64,000 bases of DNA from the NCBI GenBank assembly GCA_944383695.1, contig CALWQP010000004.1, positions 47,515 to 111,514 of the forward strand. The letters run 5' to 3'. The position numbers and the translations under genes are program-made. Positions 17,830 to 25,414 of the stretch are shown here, one piece after another. This stretch comes from an uncultured Mediterraneibacter sp. GTDB lineage: Bacteria > Bacillota > Clostridia > Lachnospirales > Lachnospiraceae. Position 1 is the stretch's first letter. Each line of letters starts with the position of its first letter. Below the pieces are notes generated by a model. It was not told where the DNA came from, did not search any database, and saw nothing but the letters and a program-made list of their open reading frames with translations.

Positions 17830-17858
17830 TTGAAAATTCGATGGATGTGGTATATACT
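17830..17858 (+). promoter_or_regulatory. Promoter of ptsH-ptsI
   Basis: TTGAAA (17830-17835), 17-bp spacer, TATACT (17853-17858), about 39 bp upstream of the ptsH start codon. Confidence 0.75.
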
Positions 17859-17896
17859 GATAAAAGAATCACGAAGTCAAAGGAGGACAAACAATT

Positions 17897-18154
17897 ATGA
17901 AAGAATTTAAATACGTGGTTACAGATCCGGAAGGAATCCATGCAAGACCGGCAGGAATCCTTGTTAAGCAGGCAGCCGGCTATCAGTCGGATGTAAAGAT
18001 CACAAAGGGAGATAAGACTGCAGACGCAAAGAGGATCTTTGGTGTAATGGGTCTGGGAGTTAAAACAGGAGAGGAAGTTACGATCACAGTTGAAGGAGCA
18101 GATGAGGATACAGCGATCGCAGAATTAGAGGCCTTCTTCAAAGAGAATCTGTAA
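17897..18154 (+). CDS. ptsH: Phosphocarrier protein HPr, lacking Ser46
   Basis: An 85-residue HPr, the phosphate relay between enzyme I and sugar-specific EII proteins of the PTS. The active histidine is His15 in GIHARPAG. The position that is Ser46 in most Firmicutes HPr proteins, the target of HPr kinase in carbon catabolite control, is Arg46 here (DAKRIFGVMG). This copy can therefore carry phosphate to sugars but cannot be serine-phosphorylated in the usual way. The ribosome binding site AAAGGAGG lies ahead of the ATG. ptsI follows after 22 bases. Confidence 0.94.
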   Translation: MKEFKYVVTDPEGIHARPAGILVKQAAGYQSDVKITKGDKTADAKRIFGVMGLGVKTGEEVTITVEGADEDTAIAELEAFFKENL

Positions 18155-18176
18155 ATAGTTTAAGGAGAAGCAGGCC

Positions 18177-19799
18177 ATGGTAACGATAAGCGGTAAAAGT
18201 GTGTTTGGCGGTGTGTCTATCGGGAAACTTGTGTTCTATAAAAGGAACGATAAAGTGATCAAGAGGATACACGTCGATGATGTGGATACAGAATGGAAAA
18301 GATTCCAGGATGCAAAAGATACAGCGGTATCTCAGTTAAAAGAGCTGTATAACAAAGCGATCGAAGATGTGGGCGAGGCAAATGCCATGATCTTTGAGAT
18401 CCATCAGATGATGCTCGAAGATCTGGATTACCTTGAGTCGATCGAGAATATAATCCGTACCCAGGAGGTCAATGCGGAGTTTGCAGTGGCTACGACAGCG
18501 GACAATTTTGCAGGGATGTTTGCGGCGATGGATGATGCCTATATGCAGGGACGCGCGGCGGACGTAAGAGATGTGTCTGAACGTGTTCTTGATATTCTCT
18601 GCGGTGTGGATACAGGAATTAAAGAAATGACAGAACCGTGCATTATTGCTGCAGATGACCTTGCCCCGAGTGAGACTGTGCAGCTTGACAAGAGCAAAGT
18701 GCTTGGATTTGCGACGATGTACGGATCGTCAAACTCCCACACAGCGATCCTGGCCCGTACAATGAATATACCTGCTGTGATCAGTCTCGGAGAAGAGCTC
18801 CGTCAGGAATATGATGGAAAGATAGCAGCCATTGACGGCTTCACAGGAACACTTTACATCGATCCAGATGACGAGACGATGAAAGCAATGCAGGAAAAGC
18901 GGGCAAGAGACCTGGAACAGAAAGCTCTTTTGGAACAGCTCAAGGGCAAGGAAAATGTCACAAAGAGCGGACAGAAGATCAATGTGTATGCAAACATCGG
19001 AAATGTATCTGATCTGGGGGCTGTACTGAAGAATGATGCCGGCGGTATCGGTCTTTTCAGAAGTGAATTTCTGTATCTTGAGAATACAGATTTCCCAACC
19101 GAAGATCAACAGTTTTCCGTGTATAAACAGGTTGCAGAGAGCATGGCAGGAAAGAAAGTCATCATCCGTACCCTGGATATAGGCGCTGACAAGCAGGTTG
19201 ATTATTTCGGGCTTGATAAAGAAGAAAACCCGGCGCTGGGTTACCGCGCGATCCGAATCTGCCTGACAAGGCCGGAAATTTTCAAGACACAGCTCCGCGC
19301 CCTGTACCGCGCGGCGGCATATGGAAATATCTCCATCATGTTCCCGATGATCATTTCTGTGGATGAAGTGAGGAAGATCAAAGAAATCATCGCGGAAGTG
19401 AAGGATGAACTTAAGAGTGAGGGTATCCCATTCAAAGAAAATGTAGAGCTCGGCGTCATGATCGAGACTCCGGCATCGGTAATGGTGAGCCGTGAGCTTG
19501 CGAAAGAGGTTGATTTCTTCAGTGTAGGTACAAATGACCTGACTCAGTATACTCTGGCGATCGACCGTCAGAATTCAAAACTTGACCAGTTTTATGACCC
19601 GCACCATCCGGCAGTGCTCGCCATGATCAGGATGGCGGCTGAAAACGCACATGCGGAAGGCGCGTGGATAGGTATCTGCGGAGAACTTGGAGCTGATCTG
19701 GAACTTACAGAAGAGTTCCTGAAGATGGGACTGGACGAGCTGTCCGTGTCTCCGGCTATGGTGCTTCCGCTGAGAAAACGTATAAGAGAGTGTGAGTAA
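18177..19799 (+). CDS. ptsI: PTS enzyme I (phosphoenolpyruvate-protein phosphotransferase)
   Basis: A 540-residue enzyme I that takes phosphate from PEP and passes it to HPr. The N-terminal domain carries the phospho-histidine loop GSSNSHTAILAR, candidate His188. The C-terminal PEP-binding barrel has FRSEFLYL, the RTLDIGADK segment and the C-terminal motif GICGELGAD with the catalytic cysteine. It is about 30 residues shorter than typical enzyme I but all motifs are present. It is in an operon with ptsH and ends in an unusually long terminator hairpin. Confidence 0.96.
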   Translation: MVTISGKSVFGGVSIGKLVFYKRNDKVIKRIHVDDVDTEWKRFQDAKDTAVSQLKELYNKAIEDVGEANAMIFEIHQMMLEDLDYLESIENIIRTQEVNAEFAVATTADNFAGMFAAMDDAYMQGRAADVRDVSERVLDILCGVDTGIKEMTEPCIIAADDLAPSETVQLDKSKVLGFATMYGSSNSHTAILARTMNIPAVISLGEELRQEYDGKIAAIDGFTGTLYIDPDDETMKAMQEKRARDLEQKALLEQLKGKENVTKSGQKINVYANIGNVSDLGAVLKNDAGGIGLFRSEFLYLENTDFPTEDQQFSVYKQVAESMAGKKVIIRTLDIGADKQVDYFGLDKEENPALGYRAIRICLTRPEIFKTQLRALYRAAAYGNISIMFPMIISVDEVRKIKEIIAEVKDELKSEGIPFKENVELGVMIETPASVMVSRELAKEVDFFSVGTNDLTQYTLAIDRQNSKLDQFYDPHHPAVLAMIRMAAENAHAEGAWIGICGELGADLELTEEFLKMGLDELSVSPAMVLPLRKRIRECE

Positions 19800-19801
19800 A
19801 T

Positions 19802-19900
19802 CTGTAATCATGCGAAAAACAAAACTGTGCATCGGGCTTGTCTTTCTCTCAGACAAGCCCGATGCACAGTTTAACGTATGATTGCAGATTTTTATTTTTT
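19802..19900 (+). terminator. Long terminator hairpin after ptsI
   Basis: A 22-bp perfect stem (19822-19843 with 19851-19872, 7-base loop). Beyond a short internal loop it extends by about 10 further pairs (19802-19811 with 19878-19887, one G-U pair), followed by a T-rich run to 19900. It is much longer than is needed for termination. Confidence 0.9.
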
Positions 19901-19967
19901 AACTGTCCCCACAAGAAGATTCTTGTTTTGATATGTGAAAAAATTGTCAAATCTGTCCATTTTTGAA

Positions 19968-19996
19968 TTGAAATTCCAAATCTACTGATATATACT
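19968..19996 (+). promoter_or_regulatory. Promoter of the sodium-pumping decarboxylase operon
   Basis: TTGAAA (19968-19973), 17-bp spacer, TATACT (19991-19996). A small palindrome, GAATTGAAATTC (19965-19976), overlaps the -35 element and could be an operator. Confidence 0.72.
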
Positions 19997-20055
19997 AAAA
20001 TAGGCAGAGATTTTGGTTTATTTTAAACAAATTTAATAATATGGAGGGCTAGATT

Positions 20056-21495
20056 ATGAGCTACAATGCGACAAAAAACTCAGCAAGCAGACGGATTGCC
20101 ACTTTGCTTGATGAGGGCAGTTTTGTTGAGATCGGCGGCGCTGTCACAGCGAGAAGCACGGATTTCAACCTGCAGGAAAAAGAGACTCCATCGGACGGCG
20201 TCATTACCGGGTATGGAGTGATAGACGGTAATCTTGTATATGTATACAGTCAGGATGCCGATGTGCTCAATGGGGCAATTGGAGAGATGCATGCGAAAAA
20301 AATCGCGAACATTTATGATATGGCGATGAAGATGGGAGCGCCGGTGATCGGCCTGATCGACTGCGCCGGTTTAAGGCTTCAGGAGTCCACGGACGCGCTG
20401 GAAGCATTTGGCGGCCTTTACTATAAGCAGACGATGGCTTCGGGTGTGGTGCCCCAGATCGCTGGGATCTTTGGCATGTGCGGCGGAGGCCTTGCAGTAG
20501 TTCCCGGTCTGGCTGATTTTACATTTATGGAGGAAAAGGAAGGGAAGCTTTTCGTGAATTCTCCGAACGCGCTGGAAGGAAATGAGATATCCAGATGTGA
20601 TACTTCAAGCGCGCAGTATCAGAGCGCTGCAGCAGGGCTTGTGGACGGGATTGGAACAGAGGCGGAGATCCTCGGACAGATCCGTTCCCTTGTATGCATG
20701 CTCCCTGCAAATTATGAAGACGATCTTTCCTATGAAGAGTGTACAGATGATCTGAACCGTGTATGTGCAGATATCGCGAATGCTGCGGAGGACACTGCCA
20801 TCGTTCTGTCACAGATCGCGGATGATCAGCTCTTTTTTGAGATGAAAAAAGATTATGCCAGGGAGATGGTGACCGGATTCATCCGCCTTAACGGTATGAC
20901 TGTGGGAGCTGTGGCTAACCGCACAAAAATCTATGGTGCGGACGGCAGCGTGGAAGCGTCCTGTGAATGTGCGCTCACAGTGGACGGATGCAAAAAAGCA
21001 ATTGATTTCGTGAATTTCTGTGATGCATTTTCCGTTCCTGTACTCACTCTGACAAATGTTGCGGGCTTTGCGGCTACAGTTGAGTCTGAAAAGAACATGG
21101 CAAGGGCAGTCGCAAGACTGACTTACACATTCGCGAACGCAACCGTTCCGAAGGTGAATGTGATCATCGGCAAGGCGTACGGAAGCGCCTATGTTGCAAT
21201 GAACAGTAAGTCGGTCGGAGCTGATATGGTCTACGCGTGGCCGGGGGCTGAGATCGGCATGATGGATGCGGACCTGGCTGCAAAGATCATGTATGCTGAT
21301 GCGGATGCCGGCACTCAGAAGGCAAAGGCGGCAGAGTATAAAGAACTGCAGTCCAGCCCGAAGGCAGCGGCAAGGAGAGGATATGTGGATGCTATCATCG
21401 AACCCGCTGACACAAGGAAATATGTGATCGGCGCATTTGAGATGCTGTTCACAAAGAGAGAGGACCGTCCGGACAAAAAACACGGAACGGTTTAG
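20056..21495 (+). CDS. Biotin-dependent carboxyltransferase (MmdA/PccB type) of a decarboxylase complex
   Basis: A 479-residue carboxyltransferase of the crotonase-fold acyl-CoA carboxylase family, as in methylmalonyl-CoA decarboxylase alpha. The N-terminal half has the acyl-CoA binding region (GLIDCAGLRLQES, GIFGMCGGGLAVVPG). The C-terminal half has the carboxybiotin region (LTNVAGFAATVESEKN, GKAYGSAYVAMNSK). It begins an operon with OadG-, BCCP-, OadB- and OadA-like genes, so it should transfer CO2 from an acyl-CoA to biotin for decarboxylation coupled to sodium export. The substrate may be methylmalonyl-CoA, malonyl-CoA or another; the sequence divergence from classic MmdA stops me from choosing. 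The ribosome binding site GGAGGG lies ahead of the ATG. Confidence 0.88.
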   Translation: MSYNATKNSASRRIATLLDEGSFVEIGGAVTARSTDFNLQEKETPSDGVITGYGVIDGNLVYVYSQDADVLNGAIGEMHAKKIANIYDMAMKMGAPVIGLIDCAGLRLQESTDALEAFGGLYYKQTMASGVVPQIAGIFGMCGGGLAVVPGLADFTFMEEKEGKLFVNSPNALEGNEISRCDTSSAQYQSAAAGLVDGIGTEAEILGQIRSLVCMLPANYEDDLSYEECTDDLNRVCADIANAAEDTAIVLSQIADDQLFFEMKKDYAREMVTGFIRLNGMTVGAVANRTKIYGADGSVEASCECALTVDGCKKAIDFVNFCDAFSVPVLTLTNVAGFAATVESEKNMARAVARLTYTFANATVPKVNVIIGKAYGSAYVAMNSKSVGADMVYAWPGAEIGMMDADLAAKIMYADADAGTQKAKAAEYKELQSSPKAAARRGYVDAIIEPADTRKYVIGAFEMLFTKREDRPDKKHGTV

Positions 21496-21509
21496 TGAGG
21501 TGAGGCGAA

Positions 21510-22283
21510 GTGAAGAAAAAAATCAGTTTATTAGGACTTGTCCTCATCCTTGTTCTTGGATTGGCCACAGGATGCAGCAAGTCCGACACGACACAATATG
21601 ATCAGGTACAGATGGAACAATATGCTGACTTTATCCTCCAGAACTTCAGCATGATGTCAGAAGAAGATATGGCAGGATTTGGGGATATGTCAGAATTGCA
21701 GCTCGATCTGACTCTGCTCAATATCGGGATCCCGGTCACGGGTGAAAACTTCCTTGCCATGCTCAATGCATGGAATGCAGGCGTGGAAGAGTGCGGTGCG
21801 TTTGTTGACCGGGGAGACTATACGATGGCGGTCACAAATGACGGACCTGCTCTGACAGCAGAAGTGAATTTTGCGGACAGAACTGGAACGATCACAATTG
21901 CTTTTGATAAAAAGATGAATATGGAGAGCCTTACGGTGAACGCAGATTATGCGATAGGCGAGATCCTTCAGAAAGCAGGGCTGAACACAGTTCTTGGTAT
22001 GGGAACTACATTCGTCGTATTGATCTTCCTTTCATTTATCATATGGCTTTTGAAGTTCATCCCGGTTCTGGAGAAGAGCTTCCGGAAGAGCCCGGAGACA
22101 GATCCTTCAGATGGAGGGGCGGTGACAGCGCCCGCGCCGATTCCGGCGGCGGAGGCTGACCTGTCTGGCGATACGGAACTGGCGGCGGTGATCGCGGCTG
22201 CAGTCGCGGCTTCTGAAGGGACTTCCCCGGATGGATTTATTGTAAGATCGATCAAGAGAAGAAAATCAAATAAATGGAATTAG
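21510..22283 (+). CDS. OadG-family membrane subunit with lipoprotein-type N-terminal extension
   Basis: A 257-residue protein. It starts with a signal and lipobox (LATGCSKS), then an extracytoplasmic domain of about 130 residues. A membrane helix follows (about 167-190, TTFVVLIFLSFIIWLLKFI), then a cytoplasmic Ala/Pro-rich tail. The helix and tail match OadG/MmdD, the small subunit that assembles sodium-translocating decarboxylases. The outer domain is extra compared with classical OadG (about 80-120 residues). Start is GTG at 21510, 14 bases after the upstream stop, with a GAGGTGAGG ribosome binding region. It is the second gene of the operon. Confidence 0.82.
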   Translation: MKKKISLLGLVLILVLGLATGCSKSDTTQYDQVQMEQYADFILQNFSMMSEEDMAGFGDMSELQLDLTLLNIGIPVTGENFLAMLNAWNAGVEECGAFVDRGDYTMAVTNDGPALTAEVNFADRTGTITIAFDKKMNMESLTVNADYAIGEILQKAGLNTVLGMGTTFVVLIFLSFIIWLLKFIPVLEKSFRKSPETDPSDGGAVTAPAPIPAAEADLSGDTELAAVIAAAVAASEGTSPDGFIVRSIKRRKSNKWN

Positions 22284-22302
22284 TGATGAGGAGGATTCGA
22301 AA

Positions 22303-22668
22303 ATGAAAAATTATACAATTACAGTAAACGGAAATGTATATGATGTGACAGTGGAGGAGAAGGGCGTAGGAGTGGCTCCGGCAGCACCGGCGTCAGCCCC
22401 CGCACCGGCAGCGGCCCCCATACCGGCGGCAGCACCGAAAGCAGTGGGCGCAGGAAAGATCCAAGTAAAGGCAGGCGCGGCCGGCAAGGTATATCAAATC
22501 CCTACCACAGTCGGACAGAGTGTGCAGGCGGGAGATGCAGTCATTATCATCGAAGCCATGAAAATGGAGATTCCGGTCGTTGCCCCGGAAGCGGGAACTA
22601 TTGCCAGCATTGATGTGGCGGTAGGCGACGCCGTTGAGGCAGGAGCAGTACTCGCTACGTTAAACTAG
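22303..22668 (+). CDS. Biotin carboxyl carrier protein of the decarboxylase
   Basis: A 121-residue protein: a short N-terminal segment, an Ala/Pro-rich flexible linker (about 24-50) and a biotinyl domain (about 52-121) with EAMKM, biotin attached at Lys87. It is the swinging arm that carries CO2 from the carboxyltransferase to the membrane subunit, where it is released with sodium export. It follows a GAGGAGG ribosome binding site and lies between the OadG- and OadB-like genes. Confidence 0.95.
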   Translation: MKNYTITVNGNVYDVTVEEKGVGVAPAAPASAPAPAAAPIPAAAPKAVGAGKIQVKAGAAGKVYQIPTTVGQSVQAGDAVIIIEAMKMEIPVVAPEAGTIASIDVAVGDAVEAGAVLATLN

Positions 22669-22691
22669 TTACTCACCAGGAGGTTTGACAA

Positions 22692-23843
22692 ATGGAATAT
22701 ATTATGAATACACTGGGGAACTTGGTAGAGCAGACCGCATTCATGAACCTTACGGTGGGGAACCTGATCATGATCGGTATTGCCTGCATCTTCCTCTATC
22801 TGGCGATCAGGCGCGGTTTTGAGCCGCTGCTGCTTGTCCCGATCGCCTTTGGCATGCTGCTGGTCAATATCTATCCGGATATTATGATCAGCCCCGAAGA
22901 AGCGTCAAATGGGACAGGAGGACTTCTGTATTATTTCTATCTGTTGGATGAATGGTCCATCCTTCCGTCCCTGATCTTCCTCGGAGTCGGCGCCATGACG
23001 GATTTCGGGCCGCTGATCGCAAACCCGAAGAGTTTCCTCTTGGGAGCTGCGGCGCAGTTTGGTATTTTTGCAGCGTATCTGGGCGCTATGGCAATGGGAT
23101 TCTCGGATAAGGCGGCAGCAGCCATCTCTATTATCGGCGGCGCTGATGGACCGACTTCCATCTTCCTTGCAGGAAAGCTGGAACAGACGGCGATCCTCGG
23201 ACCCATCGCGGTGGCGGCATATTCTTACATGTCGCTGGTGCCGATCATCCAGCCGCCGATCATGAAACTTCTGACAACGGAGAAAGAGCGCAAGATCAAA
23301 ATGGAACAGCTCCGGCCGGTATCAAAGCTTGAGAGGATCCTGTTCCCGATCATCATCACGATCGTTGTGTGCGTGATCCTGCCCACGACAGCTCCGCTTG
23401 TGGGTATGCTCATGCTTGGCAACCTGTTCAAAGAGTCCGGCGTTGTACGGCAGCTCACAGATACGGCGGCAAATGTGCTCATGTATATCGTAGTCATCCT
23501 GCTCGGCACATCTGTAGGCGCAACAACCAGTGCGGAGGCTTTCCTGAACTGGGATACTCTTAAGATCGTGTTCCTCGGTCTGATCGCATTTGCATTCGGA
23601 ACCGCTGCCGGCGTCCTTTTCGGAAAACTTATGTGCTGGGCAACAGGCGGAAAGGTAAACCCATTGATCGGTTCAGCAGGCGTGTCCGCTGTTCCTATGG
23701 CGGCGCGGGTTTCGCAGAAGGTCGGTGCTGAAGCGGATCCGACCAACTTCCTGCTGATGCACGCGATGGGCCCGAACGTTGCAGGCGTTATCGGAACCGC
23801 GGTCGTTGCCGGGACATTTATGGCGATCTTTGGCGTTAAGTAA
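22692..23843 (+). CDS. oadB: Sodium-translocating decarboxylase, beta subunit
   Basis: A 383-residue polytopic membrane protein of the OadB/MmdB/GcdB family. It decarboxylates carboxybiotin and exports Na+. Family signatures seen: GVGAMTDFGPLIANP, SIIGGADGPTSIF (the loop with the sodium-binding Asp), and the C-terminal SAGVSAVPMAARV with MHAMGPNVAG. The protein is full length. AGGAGG precedes the ATG at 22692. The symbol follows the family name; with two carboxyltransferases in the operon it could equally be called mmdB. Confidence 0.96.
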   Translation: MEYIMNTLGNLVEQTAFMNLTVGNLIMIGIACIFLYLAIRRGFEPLLLVPIAFGMLLVNIYPDIMISPEEASNGTGGLLYYFYLLDEWSILPSLIFLGVGAMTDFGPLIANPKSFLLGAAAQFGIFAAYLGAMAMGFSDKAAAAISIIGGADGPTSIFLAGKLEQTAILGPIAVAAYSYMSLVPIIQPPIMKLLTTEKERKIKMEQLRPVSKLERILFPIIITIVVCVILPTTAPLVGMLMLGNLFKESGVVRQLTDTAANVLMYIVVILLGTSVGATTSAEAFLNWDTLKIVFLGLIAFAFGTAAGVLFGKLMCWATGGKVNPLIGSAGVSAVPMAARVSQKVGAEADPTNFLLMHAMGPNVAGVIGTAVVAGTFMAIFGVK

Positions 23844-23863
23844 TAGATTTGGAGGACAAAGAA

Positions 23864-25279
23864 ATGGCAGAAATGGAAAAGAAACCAGTTAAGATTACAG
23901 AAACGATCCTGCGTGACGCACACCAGTCACTGATCGCGACCAGAATGACAACGGAGCAGATGCTCCCGATCATCGACAAGATGGACAAAGCAGGATATCA
24001 TGCAGTAGAGTGCTGGGGCGGCGCTACATTTGATGCTTCCCTGCGTTTTCTCAAAGAAGATCCGTGGGAGAGACTCAGGAAATTCCGTGACGGCTTTAAA
24101 AATACAAAGCTTCAGATGCTTTTCCGCGGTCAGAATATTCTCGGATACCGTCCGTACGCAGATGATGTGGTTGAGTATTTCGTACAGAAATCCGCGGCAA
24201 ACGGTATTGATATCATCCGCATCTTTGACTGTCTGAATGATATCCGCAATCTTCAGACAGCGGTCACGGCAGCGAATAAGGAGAGGGCACATGCACAGGT
24301 GGCAATGTCCTATACACTGGGCGACGCCTATACATTGGACTATTGGGTAGATCTTGCCAAGAGAATCGAAGATATGGGGGCAAACTCTATCTGCGTGAAA
24401 GATATGGCAGGTCTTCTCTGCCCATATCAGGCAACAGAGCTTGTAACTGCCCTGAAAGAAGCAGTAGACATTCCGATCGAGATGCATACACACTATACAT
24501 CAGGCGTGGCTTCCATGACATACCTGAAAGCTGTTGAAGCAGGCGCGGATATCATCGATACCGCAATCTCTCCATTCGCACTGGGAACATCCCAGCCGGC
24601 CACAGAGGTCATGGTAGAGACATTTAAGGGTACGCCCTATGACACAGGACTGGATCAGAAACTCCTCTCTGAGATCGCGGATTATTTCCGCCCGATCAGG
24701 GATGATGCGCTTGAAAGCGGACTGCTGAACCCGAAGAACCTGGGCGTGAATATTAAGACGCTTCTCTATCAGGTACCGGGCGGCATGCTTTCCAACCTGA
24801 CTTCCCAGCTCAAGGAGCAGGGCGCGGAAGACAAATTTTACGAAGTGCTCGAGGAAGTTCCGCGCGTGCGCAAGGATCTGGGCGAGCCGCCGCTTGTCAC
24901 CCCATCCTCTCAGATCGTCGGGACACAGGCTGTGTTCAACGTGCTGATGAGCGAACGTTATAAAATGGCGACAAAAGAGACAAAAGACATCCTTGCAGGC
25001 AGATACGGCGCTACCGTGAAGCCGGTGGATCCTGAAGTGCAGAAGAAGATCCTGGGCGAGGATGCAGAGATCATTACCTGCCGTCCGGCGGATCTGATCC
25101 CGAACGAGCTGGATACGCTCCGCAAAGAGTGCGAGCAGTGGATCCAGCAGGATGAGGATGTGCTGACATACGCACTGTTCCCGCAGGTAGCTGTGGATTT
25201 CTTCAAATACAGACAGGCACAGCAGACAAAGGTGGATGCCGCTGTGGCAGACACAGAGAACGGTGCATATCCGGTGTAG
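23864..25279 (+). CDS. oadA: Oxaloacetate decarboxylase alpha-type carboxyltransferase, no biotin domain
   Basis: A 471-residue carboxyltransferase of the pyruvate carboxylase/OadA type. The N-terminal TIM barrel starts ITETILRDAHQSL and has the metal-binding HTH (His208, His210) in EMHTHYTSG. A PYC/OADA conserved domain ends the protein. There is no C-terminal biotinyl domain; the separate carrier at 22303 must serve instead. The ATG at 23864 follows GGAGG by 8 bases; an upstream TTG at 23849 overlaps the ribosome binding site. It is the last gene of the operon, followed by a terminator. It lets the shared membrane pump also use oxaloacetate. Confidence 0.93.
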   Translation: MAEMEKKPVKITETILRDAHQSLIATRMTTEQMLPIIDKMDKAGYHAVECWGGATFDASLRFLKEDPWERLRKFRDGFKNTKLQMLFRGQNILGYRPYADDVVEYFVQKSAANGIDIIRIFDCLNDIRNLQTAVTAANKERAHAQVAMSYTLGDAYTLDYWVDLAKRIEDMGANSICVKDMAGLLCPYQATELVTALKEAVDIPIEMHTHYTSGVASMTYLKAVEAGADIIDTAISPFALGTSQPATEVMVETFKGTPYDTGLDQKLLSEIADYFRPIRDDALESGLLNPKNLGVNIKTLLYQVPGGMLSNLTSQLKEQGAEDKFYEVLEEVPRVRKDLGEPPLVTPSSQIVGTQAVFNVLMSERYKMATKETKDILAGRYGATVKPVDPEVQKKILGEDAEIITCRPADLIPNELDTLRKECEQWIQQDEDVLTYALFPQVAVDFFKYRQAQQTKVDAAVADTENGAYPV

Positions 25280-25347
25280 CTGCTGGCCATGTCACTTTGC
25301 TCTCGTTTTTCCTTCTTATTTAATAAAAATTTTTTATAAAAAAGATT

Positions 25348-25385
25348 GCGCCGCGCCCGGTATGATCCGGGCGCGGCGCTTTTTA
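25348..25385. terminator. Bidirectional terminator between oadA and the sialidase gene
   Basis: A 13-bp perfect GC-rich stem (GCGCCGCGCCCGG at 25348-25360 with 25367-25379), 6-base loop, T-run on the + strand after it and AATCTTTTTT on the minus strand. It serves both convergent genes. Confidence 0.92.
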
Positions 25386-25414
25386 GAGCCATCGTCAGTT
25401 CTGGAAATCATGGT

